NCBI GenBank assembly: GCA_937871605.1
Contig: CALMRM010000164.1
Coordinates: 1-6,237 of the forward strand
Direction of reading: 5' to 3'
Length of the DNA stretch: 6,237 nt
From: an uncultured Terriglobus sp.
GTDB taxonomy: Bacteria > Acidobacteriota > Terriglobia > Terriglobales > Acidobacteriaceae
Within the stretch, counting starts at the first letter, position 1, and the number at the start of each line of letters is the position of its first letter. Positions 1 to 5,460 of the stretch are shown piece by piece. The notes beneath the pieces were generated by a model. That model worked only from the letters and a program-made list of their open reading frames with translations. It ran no database searches and was not told the DNA's origin. The translations under genes and the position numbers were made by a program.

Positions 1-101
1 GCGTGTCAGACACCCTCATTGACGAGGCAGACAGTGCTCTGTACCGGGCCAAGCGCGGCGGACGCGACCGCGTGGTGCTTCACTCCGACCCGGACGAGTA
101 G
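1..101 (+). CDS. GGDEF (diguanylate cyclase) protein, C-terminal end only
   Basis: Only the last 33 codons are present; the reading frame starts at base 3 and ends at TAG 99-101. The peptide contains LIDEADSALYRAKRGGRDRV, which fits the closing helix of GGDEF domains (pattern L-hydrophobic-x-x-AD-x-ALY-x-AK-x-x-GRNRV). GGDEF domains condense two GTP into cyclic di-GMP, usually at the inner face of the membrane or in the cytoplasm. The GGDEF catalytic loop, the inhibitory site and any sensor domain lie upstream of the window, so whether the enzyme is active and what it senses cannot be judged. The GGDEF domain is the last domain of the protein, with only about a dozen residues after it. The stop codon directly abuts the stop codon of convergent tyrS. 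Confidence 0.85.
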   Translation, partial: VSDTLIDEADSALYRAKRGGRDRVVLHSDPDE

Positions 102-1373
102 TTACTCGATGGTGACCAGCTTTGTTTTTTTGCCGAGCTTGAGTGTGAGCGTCACGGGCAACTGTGCTCGACTGAGTTGAAGGTGAGCGTCTGTTTGAGC
201 GACAGGTTCGGCGTTTGTGCCGGTGTCTGCGACCTTGACCGCCTTTTCTGCGCGTTTGCGACGTGCCTCCGCCATGCTCGCCACCAACTTTGCGCCTACC
301 AGCAGCCTGTCGAGTGAAAAGGTATTGGTTGCGCTGTCCAGGGCCACATCCGCACCGGTCAACGTCATGCGCTCTGTGTCGTCACTCACGCCCCCGCCCT
401 GGAACTGCGTGGACCAGTTTTCTTCTGCGCGGCGGGCCGCGTCCTCGGAGGAAAAGCCTGCCGTGATGGTGCGCGCCATATCCTTCTTGGTCTGCATGGG
501 ATGCAGCGTGCCCGCGTCCACGGCGGCGCGCATGGCAGCGATGTCACTTTGCGTGCGGTCCGTCAGCAGCGTCCAGTAGCGCCACATGAGTTCGTCGCTT
601 ACCTGCATCAGCTTGCCGAACATTTCGAACGGCGGCTCGTTCACACCGATGGCGTTGCCCAGCGATTTGCTCATCTTCTGCACGCCGTCCAAGCCTTCGA
701 TGATGGGCATCATCAGCACAATCTGGGAGGGCTGGCCTGACTTACGCTGCAGTTCACGGCCCATTAAGAGGTTAAACAGCTGATCTGTGCCGCCCAACTC
801 CACATCGCTCTGCAACATGACAGAGTCATAGCCCTGAGCCAACGGGTACATCAGTTCATGCAGGGCGATGTCTTCCTCTGCCTTGAAACGGTTGCCGAAC
901 TCTTTGCGGTCGAGCATCTGCGAGAGGGTAACTTTCGCAGCCAGGCCAATCATGCCTGCATAACCGAGCTGGTCCAGCCACTCGGAGTTGTAACGCACCT
1001 CGGTCTTGTCGCGGTCCAGTATGCGGAAGACCTGCTCCTGGTACGTCTGCGCGTTCTCGGCGATCTGCTCGCGTGTGAGCGGCTTGCGCGTCTGGCTTTT
1101 GCCGGTGGGGTCACCGATGAGCGCGGTCGAGTCGCCGATCAGGAAGATGACCGTGTGACCCAGTTGCTGAAAGTGGCGCAGCTTGCGCATCAGCACGGTG
1201 TGACCCAGATGGAGGTCCGGCGCAGTGGGGTCGAAGCCGGCCTTGATGCGCATCGGCTTGCCCGTGGCGATGCTCTGCTCAATGCGCTTCGAAAGGTCGT
1301 CCAGCGGAATGATTTCAGCCGCGCCCTTGGTGATGAGATCGAGTTGTTCGGCGAGCGGCGGAAAGGTCGGCAT
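102..1373 (-). CDS. tyrS: Tyrosyl-tRNA synthetase (KMSKS type, TyrZ-like)
   Basis: This cytoplasmic class I aminoacyl-tRNA synthetase charges tRNA-Tyr with tyrosine using ATP. The protein is 423 residues, a normal length. The signature HLGH (residues 55-58, after FDPTAPDL) and KMSKS (233-237) bind ATP. The regions GDPTGKS (87-93) and GGTDQLFN (194-201) fit the nucleotide and tyrosine pocket. The KMSKS form, rather than KFGKT, points to the TyrZ-like branch. Residues about 354-423 occupy the place of the tRNA-binding S4 domain. They keep AEARR but lose the usual G-V-x-V-N-G turn, so this domain is degenerate. I chose the ATG at 1371-1373 because AGGA sits 5 bases upstream; the in-frame ATG at 1377-1379 (adding Met-Thr) is a real alternative. 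The gene diverges from the DUF2256/DUF3253 gene across 22 bp and ends against the GGDEF gene, with no room for a terminator between them. Confidence 0.96.
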   Translation of the reverse strand: MPTFPPLAEQLDLITKGAAEIIPLDDLSKRIEQSIATGKPMRIKAGFDPTAPDLHLGHTVLMRKLRHFQQLGHTVIFLIGDSTALIGDPTGKSQTRKPLTREQIAENAQTYQEQVFRILDRDKTEVRYNSEWLDQLGYAGMIGLAAKVTLSQMLDRKEFGNRFKAEEDIALHELMYPLAQGYDSVMLQSDVELGGTDQLFNLLMGRELQRKSGQPSQIVLMMPIIEGLDGVQKMSKSLGNAIGVNEPPFEMFGKLMQVSDELMWRYWTLLTDRTQSDIAAMRAAVDAGTLHPMQTKKDMARTITAGFSSEDAARRAEENWSTQFQGGGVSDDTERMTLTGADVALDSATNTFSLDRLLVGAKLVASMAEARRKRAEKAVKVADTGTNAEPVAQTDAHLQLSRAQLPVTLTLKLGKKTKLVTIE

Positions 1374-1383
1374 GGTCATCCTA

Positions 1384-1389
1384 AGTATA
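1384..1389 (-). promoter_or_regulatory. Candidate -10 box (TATACT) of tyrS in a 22-bp divergent gap
   Basis: On the minus strand TATACT is followed by TAGG and then ATG (1377-1379), with the preferred tyrS ATG another 6 bases on. If it is the -10 element, transcription would begin at or within a few bases of the start codon, giving a leaderless or near-leaderless mRNA. No convincing -35 hexamer lies 16-18 bases upstream, inside the start of the neighbouring gene. The same bases on the plus strand read TAAGTATAGA just before the ATG at 1396 and may serve the other gene. This is a motif match only. Confidence 0.4.
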
Positions 1390-1395
1390 GAAGTC

Positions 1396-1821
1396 ATGCC
1401 CGACCGCAAACACAAACCGCAGCCGCACGCAGGGGATCACGCACCCAAGACGTGCGCCGCCTGTGGGCGCACCATCGAGTGGCGCAAGAAGTGGGAGCGC
1501 GACTGGGACAACGTGAAGTTCTGCAGCGATGCGTGCCGCACGCACAAGCCGGGTGCGCGCGACAAGGCGCTGGAGGACACCATCCTGCGGCTGCTCCAGG
1601 AACGCGGCGCGGGCAAGACCATTTGCCCCAGCGAGGCCGCACGCACGGTCGCGGGTGGCGGGACGCTTTCTGATGACCGTGCCGCATGGGAGCCGCTGAT
1701 GGAGCCCGCACGCGCCGCCGCGCGCAGGCTGGTGGCCGCAGGCAGCATTGTCATCACGCAGAGCGGCCACATCGTGGAACCCTCCACGGCAAAAGGTGCC
1801 ATCCGTTTGCGGCTGCGGTGA
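1396..1821 (+). CDS. DUF2256-DUF3253 fusion protein, small zinc-ribbon-like
   Basis: This 141-residue protein has no known biochemical function. Residues about 17-50 match DUF2256: KTCAACGRTIEWRKKWERDW followed by FCSDACR. C20, C23, C43 and C47 form a CxxC...CxxxC set that very probably binds a metal such as zinc. Residues about 60-141 match DUF3253: ILRLLQERGAGKTICPSEAAR, then WEPLMEPARAAARRLV, GSIVITQSGHIVEP and a terminal GAIRLRLR. The second half looks like a small winged-helix-type fold, but that is inference. The domain pair is seen elsewhere as separate or fused small proteins. I start it at the ATG immediately before PDRKHK. The longer in-frame extension upstream would run into tyrS on the other strand and looks like antisense noise. 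There is no strong Shine-Dalgarno (only AGAAG close to the ATG). Confidence 0.88.
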   Translation: MPDRKHKPQPHAGDHAPKTCAACGRTIEWRKKWERDWDNVKFCSDACRTHKPGARDKALEDTILRLLQERGAGKTICPSEAARTVAGGGTLSDDRAAWEPLMEPARAAARRLVAAGSIVITQSGHIVEPSTAKGAIRLRLR

Positions 1822-1835
1822 GATGGAAGAGGCGA

Positions 1836-1931
1836 GAAGAGCGTCCGCAAAGTACGCAGGGGTCACGCAATGTTCGCAAAGAAACCATCGCGTACTTTGC
1901 GACACCTTTGCGTACATTGCGGACGTTCTTT
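1836..1931. repeat. 96-bp palindrome built from four 13-bp units
   Basis: The unit CGCAAWGTWCGCA occurs at 1846-1858 and 1866-1878 on the plus strand and, with small changes, at 1889-1901 and 1909-1921 on the minus strand. Neighbouring copies in each half start 20 bp apart, and the whole set is symmetric about 1883.5. Pairing base i with 3767-i, 27 of the 28 positions in 1836-1863 pair with 1904-1931 (23 Watson-Crick, 4 G-U, one mismatch at 1851/1916). The inner pair of copies adds about 10 more pairs. A transcript could fold into one long hairpin. There is no U-tract after it, so it is not a classical terminator. The 13-bp perfect-arm palindrome GTTCTT-T-AAGAAC at 1925-1937 overlaps its right end. 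The remainder of the 186-bp gap (1822-2007) shows nothing else I can name. It may be a REP-like or miniature repeat element, or a two-turn-spaced operator array. Confidence 0.8.
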
Positions 1932-2007
1932 AAGAACCGTGGGTTGATGACACAAAACAGAAATGGAGCAGCGGCAACGCGGAGACACAACTTGCCTCTA
2001 AGTCCGT

Positions 2008-2436
2008 ATGGCCACCGCAAAGAAATCCGCAACCAAGACAGCCGCCGCGAAAAAGACAACGGCAAAAAAAGCTCCCGCGAAAACGTCTGCCGCGAAAAAG
2101 AGCACAAGCAGCTCGACCGCTGCGAAGAAGTCGGCAACAACCAAGAAGACGCCGGCAAAGGGTGCGACCAAGTCCGCCAACACCAAGACCGCGGCCAGCC
2201 GCAATCACATCACGGGTGCCGACACGAAGAAGACGCCCGGCAAGAAGTCTGCGGCCAAGAAGGGCGCGAAGAAAGACAGTTCAGCCAACGCCTGCTGGCC
2301 TGGCTTTGAGCCTACGCCCGGCAAGAAGCAGGGCGAAAAGGGCAGCTGCAAGCCCGTGGCGAACAAGTCCGCAGGGCAGAAAAAAGGAGCTCAGAAAGCA
2401 GCTGCCGCGTCCAAGCTCAGCGGCCAGCGTAAGTAA
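2008..2436 (+). CDS. Lys/Ala-rich histone H1-like small protein
   Basis: The protein has 142 residues and is strongly basic. Residues 1-65 and about 72-91 are low-complexity, mostly Lys, Ala, Thr and Ser in repeats of the AAKK / TAKKAPAK type, like the C-terminal tail of eukaryotic histone H1 and bacterial H1-like proteins. Such tails bind DNA electrostatically, so a nucleoid or nucleic-acid role is a fair inference but is not shown. Residues about 95-116 differ: a Trp-Pro-Gly-Phe island (CWPGFEPTPG, then KGSCKP) with Cys96 and Cys114, the only cysteines. The last 26 residues return to the Lys/Ala/Gln-rich style. The start is the ATG at 2008, where the Ala/Lys pattern begins. No clear Shine-Dalgarno precedes it. 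The overlapping frame covering the same bases loses the repetitive pattern and is a shadow. The gene is convergent with the DoxX gene. Confidence 0.8.
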   Translation: MATAKKSATKTAAAKKTTAKKAPAKTSAAKKSTSSSTAAKKSATTKKTPAKGATKSANTKTAASRNHITGADTKKTPGKKSAAKKGAKKDSSANACWPGFEPTPGKKQGEKGSCKPVANKSAGQKKGAQKAAAASKLSGQRK

Positions 2437-2442
2437 GGCAAC

Positions 2443-2462
2443 GCGTCCGGCGCGGTGGACGC
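2443..2462. terminator. Hairpin between convergent genes, possible bidirectional terminator
   Basis: GCGTCC (2443-2448) pairs perfectly with GGACGC (2457-2462) around an 8-base loop, possibly with one further G-U pair. It sits 7 bp after the H1-like stop and 10 bp before the end of the DoxX gene, the expected place for a shared terminator. Neither side has a proper run of T, so termination would be weak or would need another factor. Confidence 0.4.
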
Positions 2463-2471
2463 ATGTTCGTT

Positions 2472-2873
2472 CTAAAGCCTGGGGCTGCCTGTCACTCCCG
2501 GTCCCGGGCTGAAGATGCCGGCAAACGACGCACGGTAGACAAAGATGAGGAACACCTCTAGTGCTACCAGCACGACGGACAAGGCTGGGTTTCCGCCCTG
2601 GATCATTACCGTGAACAGAAGAATGTTCACGATGACCGGCCCCAGCAGCAGTAAACCGAGCGGGACAAATCGCCCCACCAGCAGCAAAATGCCACCGATG
2701 ACGTCCACCAAACCCACCACGCGGAAAAAGCCGTGCGTGAACAGGATGGTGCCAAAGGTGCCCGCATCACCGGTCATGGCCTGCATGGGCAGGAACGGCA
2801 CAATGTGATTGGCACCGGTGACCAGGAACGTGAGTCCTAATAGGATGCGTGCGGCAAGGATTGCGTATCGCAT
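2472..2873 (-). CDS. DoxX-family small integral membrane protein
   Basis: This is a 133-residue inner-membrane protein with four predicted membrane segments at about 4-22, 48-67, 71-90 and 97-115. The start, MRYAILAARILLGLTFLVTG followed by ANHIVPFL, matches the DoxX family opening helix and its small-residue/His turn. GLVDVIGGILLLVGRFVPLG matches the second helix and loop. DoxX proteins take their name from a subunit of an archaeal terminal oxidase complex (thiosulfate:quinone oxidoreductase), but most bacterial members have no assigned role. The ATG at 2871-2873 is preceded on its strand by GAGG at good spacing, which decides the start. The much longer in-frame extension upstream (towards 3386) is rich in Arg and Pro, overlaps the opposite gene and is not coding. 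The gene is divergent from the YjbR-like gene, with 89 bp between starts. Confidence 0.9.
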   Translation of the reverse strand: MRYAILAARILLGLTFLVTGANHIVPFLPMQAMTGDAGTFGTILFTHGFFRVVGLVDVIGGILLLVGRFVPLGLLLLGPVIVNILLFTVMIQGGNPALSVVLVALEVFLIFVYRASFAGIFSPGPGVTGSPRL

Positions 2874-2962
2874 GGCGACCTCGTCTGTGTCAGATGTGGC
2901 TCTGAACCGCGAGTATGACACATCGTTCGCGGTCGGTACGCGCAAGCACATACAGTAAGGGC
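2874..2962. promoter_or_regulatory. 89-bp divergent promoter region (DoxX gene / YjbR-like gene)
   Basis: Both genes must be transcribed from this gap or from within each other's start. On the plus strand TACAGT (2951-2956) stands 6 bases before the ATG at 2963, a TAnnnT element at the distance typical of leaderless -10 boxes; the TAAGGG that follows could instead act as a Shine-Dalgarno. On the minus strand CATACT lies in the middle of the gap, without a well-spaced -35. No operator-like palindrome stands out. Confidence 0.35.
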
Positions 2963-3421
2963 ATGGGCCTGCAACGCACCCGCGAGTACCTCTTGAGTCT
3001 GCCGCGCGTGCAGGAGACGCTGCAGTGGGATCTCTTCGTGTATTGGGTGGGGGACAAGGCCGTGGGCGGCAAGATGTTTGCCGCGCTGGAACCTGAACCG
3101 GGGCAGGCACAGGTGATGAGCTTTGCCGTCCCGCCTGAGCACTTTCACGACCTGCTGGAGACAGACGGCGTGCGCCCGGCACCGTACCTAGCCCGCGCGC
3201 ACTGGGTTGCAGTGGCGGACTGGACGGTCTTTTCAGAGCGCGAGCTGCACACCCACCTGCACAATGCCTATCAACGTGTAGAGGAGAAGCTGCCCCCGCG
3301 CACACAACGGCTGTTGCTGCTGCCCGACCGGGAGTATCGTGCTGCGGTACGCGAAGGACGCGGCGCACACAAGCCGTCCTCCGCAAGACCGAAAACGAAA
3401 GGAATCAGCCCCGCCACCTAG
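2963..3421 (+). CDS. MmcQ/YjbR family protein
   Basis: This 152-residue cytoplasmic protein matches the MmcQ/YjbR family, a CyaY-like fold often described as DNA-binding, without a firm function. Recognisable pieces in order are REYLLSLPRVQETLQWD (8-23), a metal-free V-G-D-K-A-V-GGKMFA strand (29-40), the PPEHFHDLLE helix (57-66), the family signature G-V-RPAPYLARAHWV (69-82) and ELHTHLHNAYQRVEEKLPPRT (94-114). A basic, probably disordered tail follows residue 130. The start is the ATG at 2963, with TAAGG three bases before it. The in-frame upstream ATG at 2915 would add 16 residues that do not belong to the family and have no ribosome binding site. The 110 bp after it contain only a weak CTGCA/TGCAG stem (about 3449-3468) and short GCCGCAG direct repeats. 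Confidence 0.9.
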   Translation: MGLQRTREYLLSLPRVQETLQWDLFVYWVGDKAVGGKMFAALEPEPGQAQVMSFAVPPEHFHDLLETDGVRPAPYLARAHWVAVADWTVFSERELHTHLHNAYQRVEEKLPPRTQRLLLLPDREYRAAVREGRGAHKPSSARPKTKGISPAT

Positions 3422-3531
3422 CAGGCGATTACTGTTGCCGCAGGTTTCTGCATCGCATGGATTGCAGGCCGCAGAACGCTACCATCGTCCGCGTCTGTTC
3501 TCTTCGGTAGATCCGCGCACGGGGGGTCGGG

Positions 3532-4326
3532 TTGAGCAGTTCAGGGGTAGCACTCTCGCTGGAGGGCAGAGTCGCGCTGATCACGGGCGGCTCGCGCGGT
3601 ATTGGTGCCGCGACCGTGCGGCTGTTCCGCAAGGCAGGGGCGCGGGTGGCCTTTAGCTACCGGACTGCTGAGGCACAGGCCCTGGCGATGCAGGAGGCGT
3701 GCGGCGGACCGGAGCACTGCCTGGCCATACAGCAGGAGCTCTCCACGCCGCTGGACGGTCGCACGCTGGTAGCGGAAGCCGTGCGCGCCTTTGGCAGGCT
3801 GGACTGCCTCGTTGTGAACCACGGCGTGTGGCCCGCGCACGACCAGTCCATCCGCACCATGACGGACGAGCAATGGATGAGCACCATGGGCACAAACCTG
3901 AATAGCGTATTTGGCCTGGTACGCGCGGGCGTGCACCGCATGCAGCACCAGGTGCCGCTGCCGGGTGGCCGCTATCACATCGTGCTGGTCAGCTCCACCG
4001 CCGGGCAGCGCGGCGAGGCCTTTCATGCGGACTACGCCGCCAGCAAGGGCGCGCTCATCAGCATGACCAAAGGTCTCTCCACCGAGCTTGCGGGAGAGGG
4101 CATTCTGGTAAATTGCGTGGCCCCAGGCTGGGTGCGCACGGAGATGTCGGCAGGTACTCTTGACAGCCCGGACGCGTCCAACAGGGTGTTCCGCTCCATC
4201 CCGCTGGGCCGCGTGGCCACGCCGGATGAAATTGCCGGTCCCATCCTGTTCCTGTGCACGCCATGGACGGGCTTCGTTACTGGCGAGGTGTTCAACGTGA
4301 ACGGCGGCGCGGTGCTGGTTGGCTGA
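3532..4326 (+). CDS. Short-chain dehydrogenase/reductase (SDR), FabG-like
   Basis: This 264-residue classical SDR is an NAD(P)H-dependent oxidoreductase of unknown substrate. The Rossmann nucleotide motif TGGSRGIG is at 18-25. The NNAG position reads NHGVW (96-100), a variant. The catalytic tetrad is N122, S155 (in VLVSSTAG), Y168 and K172 (YAASK). APGWVRTEM (198-205) and the closing FVTGEVFNVNGG (248-259) complete the family pattern. S21/R22 in the glycine loop and R44 suggest NADP(H), an inference. The start is TTG (3532-3534): an in-frame TAG at 3508-3510 rules out anything upstream, no ATG lies before the glycine motif, and a G-rich Shine-Dalgarno-like run (about 3520-3526) precedes it. 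The 18-bp gap to the next gene suggests an operon. It could be annotated as 3-oxoacyl-ACP reductase, but fatty-acid synthesis use is not supported by its neighbours. Confidence 0.92.
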   Translation: MSSSGVALSLEGRVALITGGSRGIGAATVRLFRKAGARVAFSYRTAEAQALAMQEACGGPEHCLAIQQELSTPLDGRTLVAEAVRAFGRLDCLVVNHGVWPAHDQSIRTMTDEQWMSTMGTNLNSVFGLVRAGVHRMQHQVPLPGGRYHIVLVSSTAGQRGEAFHADYAASKGALISMTKGLSTELAGEGILVNCVAPGWVRTEMSAGTLDSPDASNRVFRSIPLGRVATPDEIAGPILFLCTPWTGFVTGEVFNVNGGAVLVG

Positions 4327-4344
4327 CACCGGGTCTGAGGGTCC

Positions 4345-5190
4345 ATGAAGAGGTCACTGCAAGTACTTCTGCTTCTGCTGCCCGGCTGCGTGCTCGTCTC
4401 CGCGGCGCAGGGTCAGACAACGCCTGGAACGCCCAAGCGCGAAGAAAACATCGTCGTTACCCAGCCCGCACCGGGCGATGGTGTGGATGAGGCAAAGGCA
4501 CGCACCGCGCTGAACAGCATGTACACCGCGCTGGGCGGCGAACGCTGGCTGCGCCGTGGCGACTCCATCCTGCATGGCCGTACCTCGTCTTTTTATAAGA
4601 ACGCACCGACCGGTGTGGGCGAGTACGTGCAGTACCACCATGTGCTGCAGGACGGCAGCTTTGAGGACCGCATTGAGCTGGGCAAAAAGCGGGACGTGGT
4701 GCAGCTGTGGACGCAGACCGAGGGAGTAGAGGTCACCTACAAAGGCCGCAAGGCGCTGCCCGCGAAAGATCAGCAGGACTATTTCCGGCGCGCAAAATAC
4801 TCGCTGGATGCCATCGCGAATGTGTGGCTGAAAGAACCGGAACTGCTGCTCATCTACGGCGGCACAGCGGTTGTGGCGCGGCGCGAGGTGGAGCGCGTCA
4901 CCCTGATTGACAAGAACAACGATTCGGTCGAGGTTGACATGGAGCGCAGCACGCACCTGCCGCTGCGCCGCATCTTCAAATTTCGCAATGACACCTACAA
5001 GGACTTCGACGAGGACCTGGAGGAGTACAGCGACTTCCACGACATCGGCGGCATCCCCGTTCCGTACGTGACCACGCGCTACTTCAACGGCGACATGGTG
5101 GCGCAGCGCTTTGTGGAATCGCTGGAGTGGAAGCCAGTCGATCCGGCGTTATTCGACGCGAACGCGCCGCTGGGCAAGCACAAGAACTGA
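4345..5190 (+). CDS. Secreted protein of unknown function, acidobacterial LolA-like type
   Basis: The protein is 281 residues. MKRS followed by a Leu-rich core (to about residue 18) is a Sec signal peptide, with likely cleavage after VSA or AQG (about residues 20-23), placing the protein in the periplasm or outer membrane. LLPGC at 11-15 resembles a lipobox, but Pro at the -2 position makes lipidation unlikely. The mature part opens with a helix (ARTALNSMYTALGGERWLR) and continues with many short charged beta-type strands. It closes with EEYSDFHDIGGIPVPYVTTR, FNGDMVAQRFVESLEWKPV and DPALFDANAP, the pattern of lipoprotein-sorting (LolA/LolB-like) or outer-membrane lipid-carrier beta-sheet proteins. 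That fold assignment is a guess from pattern. GAGG, 5 bases before the ATG, fixes the start. It is probably co-transcribed with the upstream SDR gene. Confidence 0.8.
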   Translation: MKRSLQVLLLLLPGCVLVSAAQGQTTPGTPKREENIVVTQPAPGDGVDEAKARTALNSMYTALGGERWLRRGDSILHGRTSSFYKNAPTGVGEYVQYHHVLQDGSFEDRIELGKKRDVVQLWTQTEGVEVTYKGRKALPAKDQQDYFRRAKYSLDAIANVWLKEPELLLIYGGTAVVARREVERVTLIDKNNDSVEVDMERSTHLPLRRIFKFRNDTYKDFDEDLEEYSDFHDIGGIPVPYVTTRYFNGDMVAQRFVESLEWKPVDPALFDANAPLGKHKN

Positions 5191-5233
5191 TCGGTCGTCC
5201 TATTCCCTCCACTTACGCCATTCACTTCCTTCA

Positions 5234-5413
5234 CTTGTCATCCCGCAGCGCAGCGGAGGGATGTGCATGTGTGTTGCACCTGCACATCTGTTGAAGCGGC
5301 CGGAGAAGAACAGTTCGCGCGAGCGCGAACGGACATGGACCATCGCTACCGCCTGGATGGGACGACGGCCCGGCTCACATGCAGATCCCTCCGCTGCGCT
5401 ACGGGATGGCAAG
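5234..5413. repeat. ~180-bp inverted repeat with nested hairpin (REP/MITE-like)
   Basis: The arm 5234-5271 is complementary to 5376-5413: of 38 positions, 35 are Watson-Crick, one is G-U, and there are two mismatches (5246/5401 and 5263/5384). The arm core reads CATCCCG, AGCGCAGCGGAGGGAT and TGCATGTG. Nearly at the centre lies a second perfect palindrome, GTTCGCGC-GA-GCGCGAAC (5313-5330). A shortened copy of the outer end, GCTRCGGGATGGCR, occurs at 5398-5411 and again directly at 5424-5437. It fills most of the 285-bp gap between the secreted-protein gene and fabZ. The bases 5191-5233 are T/C-rich with CACTT repeats and show nothing else. No open frame with coding character is seen inside. 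It may be a REP-like or non-autonomous mobile element; a role as transcription terminator is also possible. Confidence 0.8.
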
Positions 5414-5460
5414 CATAGGAGAAGCTGCGGGATGGCGACCGAAGGCAGTCTCGACACCCA

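Noticed and set aside
11..15. tRNA or other structured RNA gene anywhere in the window
   Set aside because: I looked for T-loop (GGTTCRA), CCA ends and cloverleaf arms in the gaps and found none; the only strong structures are the two inverted repeats and the small hairpin at 2443-2462.
1846..1921. CRISPR array suggested by evenly spaced short repeats
   Set aside because: There are only four 13-bp units, in mirrored orientation with 7-10 bp between them; CRISPR repeats are longer, all in one direction and separated by about 30-bp spacers.
1686..2309. Plus-strand frame of 207 codons overlapping the DUF3253 end, the palindrome and the H1-like gene
   Set aside because: It runs through the hairpin and is out of frame with both real genes; it shows charged low-complexity sequence only as a frame-shifted echo of the Lys/Ala repeats.
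2874..3386. Longer N-terminus for the DoxX protein (304 residues in total)
   Set aside because: The added part is Arg/Pro/Ala-rich and antisense to the YjbR-like gene, while the ATG at 2873 has a good GAGG site and begins exactly at the family N-terminus.
3541..4329. Long minus-strand open frame (262 codons) opposite the SDR gene
   Set aside because: It lies entirely antisense to a gene with all SDR motifs; the translation is His/Arg/Ala-rich with no family resemblance. Its openness follows from the codon pattern of the sense strand.
4375..4389. Lipobox (LLPGC) making the 4345-5190 product a lipoprotein
   Set aside because: Proline at the -2 position breaks the lipobox rule, and a normal signal peptidase I site follows a few residues later.
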